Of a DNA stretch of 64,000 nt, positions 60,491 through 64,000 are shown piece after piece. The position numbers and the translations under genes are program-made. Source of the stretch: JABDJX01 sp039942715 (GTDB taxonomy: Bacteria > Pseudomonadota > Alphaproteobacteria > Rhodobacterales > Rhodobacteraceae); contig JBDVBY010000003.1 of NCBI GenBank assembly GCA_039942715.1, positions 62,001-126,000 of the forward strand, in the 5' to 3' direction. How positions within the stretch are numbered: position 1 is the first letter of the stretch; every line of letters begins with the position of its first letter. Under the pieces are notes generated by a model, which saw only the letters and a list, made by a program, of their open reading frames with translations, did no database searches and was not told where the DNA came from.

Positions 60491-61318
60491 TCAGTCGCGC
60501 AGCAACTCATTAATGCCGGTTTTCGAGCGCGTGCGCTCATCAACGCGTTTCACGATGACCGCGCAATAGAGGTTCACGTTGTTTTTTGAAGGCATCGAGC
60601 CAGCAACAACGACGGAATAGGGCGGCACTTCGCCGTACATAACTTCGCCTGTCTCACGATCCAAAATCTTGGTCGACTGGCCGATGAACACGCCCATGCC
60701 AAGAACCGATCCTTCGCGCACGATACAGCCTTCTACAACCTCAGAGCGTGCTCCGATAAAACAGTTATCTTCGATGATCGTCGGCCCAGCCTGCATCGGC
60801 TCAAGAACACCGCCAATGCCCACGCCACCAGAGAGGTGCACATTCTTACCAATCTGCGCGCATGAACCAACAGTCGCCCATGTATCCACCATCGTGCCCT
60901 CATCGACATAAGCGCCAAGGTTCACAAATGACGGCATCAACACAACGCCGGGTGCGATGAACGCTGACTTGCGCACAATACAATTTGGTACAGCGCGGAA
61001 CCCGGCGTCTTTCCATTGCGCATCGCCCCAGCCGTGGAATTTGCTGTCGACCTTGTCCCACCAGCTACTGCCCTGCGGACCACCGGATTGCTGCTCCATG
61101 TCCTTGATGCGAAACCCAAGAAGAACCGCCTTTTTCGCCCATTGGTTTACGTGCCACGATCCGTCACTTTGCTTTTCAGCCACGCGCAAGGCGCCACCGT
61201 CCAAAGCGGCCAAGGTGCTCTCAATAGCGTCGCGGGTTTCGCCTGTAGTCGCGGGAGTAATGTCATCGCGGGCGTCCCACGCGGCTTCGATAGCGGTTTC
61301 AAGTTGGGCGTTCGACAT
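60491..61318 (-). CDS. dapD: Tetrahydrodipicolinate N-succinyltransferase
   Basis: DapD succinylates tetrahydrodipicolinate, the step before DapC/DapE. The 275 residues show the N-terminal helical domain (LETAIEAAWDARDDITP), then the left-handed beta-helix with hexapeptide repeats (VNLGAYVDEGTMVDTWATVGSCAQIGKNVHLSGGVGIGG read in parts). The ATG at 61318 follows AAGGAAAGC. It and asparaginase at 61378 are on the same strand with a 59-base gap. Confidence 0.94.
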   Translation of the reverse strand: MSNAQLETAIEAAWDARDDITPATTGETRDAIESTLAALDGGALRVAEKQSDGSWHVNQWAKKAVLLGFRIKDMEQQSGGPQGSSWWDKVDSKFHGWGDAQWKDAGFRAVPNCIVRKSAFIAPGVVLMPSFVNLGAYVDEGTMVDTWATVGSCAQIGKNVHLSGGVGIGGVLEPMQAGPTIIEDNCFIGARSEVVEGCIVREGSVLGMGVFIGQSTKILDRETGEVMYGEVPPYSVVVAGSMPSKNNVNLYCAVIVKRVDERTRSKTGINELLRD

Positions 61319-61377
61319 TGTCAGCTTTCCTTAGTTCAAGTTCGGGCGGTCTTATCTTGCGAATGACTTAGGGGCAA

Positions 61378-62370
61378 TCAGCGTGCAAGCAAATGAGGAG
61401 CCGCGCGTTCTGCCCCGGTCAGCAAGCCATCCCAGTTTTTAATCGGTCGCTCCAGATATCGCGCAGCCGTCGGGTGTTTGGCATCCAAAGCGCCAACGCG
61501 CACCAACAATGCGGCAATCGCAACCTCTGCAGCGCGCGTTGCCCCGTCAGAGATCTTCAGCGCAATGCCCATATCAAGCTCAGGGATTATCGCAGCGAAA
61601 ACGCCTTCCGCACCGGTTTTTACAACAAACTTCTTTGGCGCTGCCTGCATCAGCTCGGTGCACGCACGGCCCTTGCCCGCTACCATGCCCGGGTAGGTCA
61701 TCATCGCATTACGGATCGACGTCGCCGCTTTCTCACGAGACGTCTTCGCCTCGGAACTTGCGAATCGCGCCAATCCACGAGCAAAACCCGCCAGACTGAC
61801 GACGTAGTTCGGCGCCGAACAACCATCGATCCCGAACCCAGGGCTTTCTTCGCCACAAGTCTCTTCAATCGCGGCCTTCACGGCCTTTTGCACAGGATGC
61901 TCTGGATCAACGTAATCCGGCCTCGCGCCCAAATGCTTGGTTAACGTCAAAAAGCCCGCATGCTTGCCTGAACAATTGTTATGCACTCTCGTCGGCGCTT
62001 GGCGTTCGCGGATCATTGCGTGGCGCAATTCTCTGTCACCGGACGCCTGAGGCCCGCAACAAAGCGCATGCTCGTCCAACCCCAAATCGTGCAGCCACGC
62101 TGATACACGCTCAACATGGCGCAATTCGCCCGAGTGCGACGCACAGGCCAACGCCAGTTGTTCTTGCGTCAAGCCTTTAGCCGCGCCGCTCTCAACAAGC
62201 GGCAGAGCCTGCATCATTTTGATAGATGAGCGCGGCAAAATGATCTGATCAGAGTCGCCAAACGCCTCGACAATCTCGCCATTGCTACGCGCGATCACAG
62301 CATGCCCCACATGCACAGATTCCAGAATTTTGCCGCGATGAATCTCGGCCATCGGTACAGCAAGCGTCAT
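61378..62370 (-). CDS. Asparaginase (bacterial L-asparaginase II family)
   Basis: A 330-residue protein of the Asparaginase_II (PF06089-type) family: ESVHVGHAVIARSNGEIVEAFGD, LPRSSIKMMQALPL, SGELRHVERVSAWLHDLG and NNCSGKHAGFL segments are clear. It differs from the classical threonine-nucleophile asparaginases and probably uses a Ser/Lys pair. It deamidates asparagine to aspartate in the cytosol. The ATG at 62370 is preceded by GGAGGAGGC, a strong SD, which decides it over the ATG at 62385. Confidence 0.86.
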   Translation of the reverse strand: MTLAVPMAEIHRGKILESVHVGHAVIARSNGEIVEAFGDSDQIILPRSSIKMMQALPLVESGAAKGLTQEQLALACASHSGELRHVERVSAWLHDLGLDEHALCCGPQASGDRELRHAMIRERQAPTRVHNNCSGKHAGFLTLTKHLGARPDYVDPEHPVQKAVKAAIEETCGEESPGFGIDGCSAPNYVVSLAGFARGLARFASSEAKTSREKAATSIRNAMMTYPGMVAGKGRACTELMQAAPKKFVVKTGAEGVFAAIIPELDMGIALKISDGATRAAEVAIAALLVRVGALDAKHPTAARYLERPIKNWDGLLTGAERAAPHLLAR

Positions 62371-62526
62371 CTTGGCCTCCTCCATTAAAATGCATGGCGA
62401 AAATCTGCCGCAGGGGGTTCCCTATTTGCGCGCAGATACGCTATTGCTAGGGAATTGGACAGTGGCATTTCCAGTCGGTCAACATACGCAAACAGTATGA
62501 TCCGGCTTGAGTCAGAAGGCAGGACG

Positions 62527-63057
62527 ATGAAAACAGGACAGACGATTTCACTTATCGCGGCTTTGACGCTTGGCTCATTCGCTGGCATGGCGACGGCGCA
62601 GGAAAGCGCGAACCGCGTCGCCGCGGACACCGACTGGGCAGTGTTTGAGGGCAGCGATCCAAAAGAATGCTGGGCTGTCTCTGCTCCCAAAGAAACGGTC
62701 AACACACGCGGCGGGCAGGCCGTTTCGGTTCGCAGAGGCGATATTTTGTTGTTCGTCACATTCCGTCCCGATCAAAGCGTTGCGGGCGAAGTGAGCTTTA
62801 CCGGTGGCTATCCCTTCGCGGATGGCTCAACTGCGACAATGGAAGTGGGCGGCACAACTTTTGAGCTCTTCACCGAGGGTGAATACGCGTGGCCTGCGAC
62901 ACCAGCGGATGATCAGAAAATCGTCACAGCCATGAAGCGCGGTTCAGATGCCACGCTGACGGCGCGCTCGGCACGTGGAACTCAGACAAAAGACACGTTC
63001 TCGCTTTTGGGTGTGACCGCAATGATCGAACAAGCCGAAAGCAACTGCGCAAGCTAA
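62527..63057 (+). CDS. Invasion-associated locus B (IalB) family protein
   Basis: A 176-residue exported protein with a signal peptide (TISLIAALTLGSFAGMATAQ), two cysteines (C48-region KECWAVS and the C-terminal SNCAS) and the DTDWAVFEGSDPKECW start followed by beta strands (SVRRGDILLFVTFRPDQSVAGEVSF in parts). IalB-type proteins sit in the periplasm or outer envelope; the biochemical role is unknown. AGGACG precedes the ATG at 62527. The 5' part to 62455 is not needed. Confidence 0.85.
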   Translation: MKTGQTISLIAALTLGSFAGMATAQESANRVAADTDWAVFEGSDPKECWAVSAPKETVNTRGGQAVSVRRGDILLFVTFRPDQSVAGEVSFTGGYPFADGSTATMEVGGTTFELFTEGEYAWPATPADDQKIVTAMKRGSDATLTARSARGTQTKDTFSLLGVTAMIEQAESNCAS

Positions 63058-63124
63058 TCGCGTTTTCCTTGGAAATGCGCCCGCGATCTCTTATATGCGG
63101 GCGTCACCAAAGGATTCTGCCCAA

Positions 63125-64000
63125 ATGTCTGCCAACGCGCCGATCACTCAAGATCTGATCACTATCCCCCGGATTCTGCCAGAGGGACCTTTGAACCTTG
63201 TTGGGCTAACCCGCGACGCCATGCGTGATGCATTGATCAGGATCGGCACGCCTGAAAAACAATCAAAGATGCGCGTCAACCAAATCTGGCAGTGGATTTA
63301 TCACTGGGGCGTGCGCGACTTTGCGGACATGACAAACCTGTCCAAAGACCTTCGCGCGCAGATGGCCGAGCATTTCGTCATAGCTCTGCCCGAAGTCGTG
63401 ACCCGTCAAATCAGCGATGATGGCACCCGTAAGTATCTGGTGAAAATCGCCGGTGGCCACGAGGTTGAGGTGGTATACATCCCCGAAACCGATCGCGGCA
63501 CGCTGTGCATATCCAGCCAGGTCGGCTGCACCCTGACTTGCTCCTTCTGCCACACGGGCACACAAAAGCTGGTGCGCAACCTGACACCGGCCGAAATCGT
63601 CGGCCAAATTATGATCGCCCGCGATGATCTTGGCGAATGGCCAGAACCGGGCCTAAGCACTGCAGATCAAGGCCCTCGCTTGCTTTCCAACATTGTGCTG
63701 ATGGGCATGGGCGAGCCGCTGTATAACTTTGAAGCCGTGCGTGACGCGATGCTGATTGCCATGGATGGCGAAGGTATCAGCCTGTCGCGTCGTCGCATCA
63801 CCCTTTCCACCAGCGGCGTAGTTCCTGAAATCGCACGTACCGCCGAAGAAATCGGTTGCATGCTCGCCGTGTCTTTCCACGCCACCACGGATGAAATCCG
63901 CGACAAACTGGTGCCAATTAACAAAAAGTGGAACATCGAAACGCTGCTAGACGCCCTGCGCGCCTATCCAAAAGCGTCAAATTCCGAACGCATCACCTTT
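63125..64000 (+). CDS. rlmN: 23S rRNA/tRNA (adenine-C2)-methyltransferase RlmN (3' end outside window)
   Basis: A radical SAM enzyme that methylates C2 of A2503 in 23S rRNA and A37 in some tRNAs. 292 codons are visible and open to the window end. The start MSANAPITQDLITIPRILPEG is followed by the N-terminal accessory domain (KMRVNQIWQWIYHWG), then the CxxxCxxC cluster motif in QVGCTLTCSFCHTG, the GMGEPLYNF segment and SLSRRRITLSTSG. The C-terminal methyl-carrying cysteine is beyond the window. A weak SD only; the previous gene ends 67 bases upstream. Confidence 0.93.
   Translation, partial: MSANAPITQDLITIPRILPEGPLNLVGLTRDAMRDALIRIGTPEKQSKMRVNQIWQWIYHWGVRDFADMTNLSKDLRAQMAEHFVIALPEVVTRQISDDGTRKYLVKIAGGHEVEVVYIPETDRGTLCISSQVGCTLTCSFCHTGTQKLVRNLTPAEIVGQIMIARDDLGEWPEPGLSTADQGPRLLSNIVLMGMGEPLYNFEAVRDAMLIAMDGEGISLSRRRITLSTSGVVPEIARTAEEIGCMLAVSFHATTDEIRDKLVPINKKWNIETLLDALRAYPKASNSERITF

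Noticed and set aside
1..64000. CRISPR array, prophage, insertion sequence or integrase
   Set aside because: No regularly spaced repeats, transposase, integrase or phage structural genes were seen; gene content is core chromosomal.

Overview
The window looks like chromosomal DNA of a marine alphaproteobacterium of the Roseobacter group (Rhodobacteraceae). The reasons are the family-specific genes (DUF3576, DUF2125, DUF2794, DUF3775, DUF3833, an IalB-like protein, a two-signature RibA without a DHBP synthase domain, VPLPA-CTERM proteins, a Hint-domain surface protein), TTAACCAT and TTAA-N7-TTAA CtrA-type sites, and moderate GC. It is mostly core chromosome. I see no rRNA, tRNA, CRISPR array, transposase, integrase or phage gene. 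The first gene (MFS transporter) and the last (rlmN) run off the window.

Layout. 1-2.5 kb: MFS-DUF3833-SDR, probably the end of a stress/lipid operon. 2.5-5.1 kb: CDGSH/ferredoxin protein, class I glutamine amidotransferase, PLDc_N membrane protein and TPR protein. 5.3-8.4 kb: OmpR-type response regulator, divergent ribA and an L,D-transpeptidase, then a YggS protein. 8.4-10.2 kb: major porin and DUF3576 lipoprotein. 10.2-14.4 kb: overlapping leuS-lptE-holA. 14.4-22.1 kb: enoyl-CoA hydratase/SDR pair, DUF2125 protein, PAS-GGDEF-EAL protein, PmbA/TldD, EamA transporter. 22.1-31.2 kb: leuB, LysR with a divergent NAD-binding epimerase, an EEP-family protein and a membrane protein, leuD, two THxN VPLPA-CTERM proteins, leuC. 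31.4-37.1 kb: apt, a DsbA-like protein, mtnP, a candidate small RNA, DUF2794, NlpC/P60, M17 aminopeptidase, an Hpt-like small protein.

37.2-39.2 kb: a beta-carbonic anhydrase, an SbtA-type bicarbonate permease and an SbtB/PII-like protein form a compact inorganic-carbon uptake operon. 39.6-45.1 kb: asd, a secreted phosphate-binding-like/OmpA fusion with a duplicated CxGxxCP domain, glutathionyl-hydroquinone reductase-type GST, rppH and a small secreted protein. 45.5-50.1 kb: an orphan dnaE2 with a missing C-terminal domain, small DUF3775 and acidic secreted proteins, and tag. 50.1-56.2 kb: lytic transglycosylase, rnr, a TIGR04282-type protein, GNAT and dapE. 56.2-64 kb: Hint/choice-of-anchor-L protein, HAD phosphatase, unknown proteins, a GH5 glycosidase, dapD, asparaginase, IalB-like protein and rlmN.

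Together the metabolic genes cover leucine synthesis (leuB, leuC, leuD), the aspartate/diaminopimelate route (asd, dapD, dapE), riboflavin, adenine and methylthioadenosine salvage, and bicarbonate uptake. The observations most worth following up are the predicted small RNA at 33872-33973, the CA-SbtA-SbtB operon, the SBP-OmpA fusion, the decayed orphan dnaE2, and the surface-protein pair inserted between leuD and leuC.
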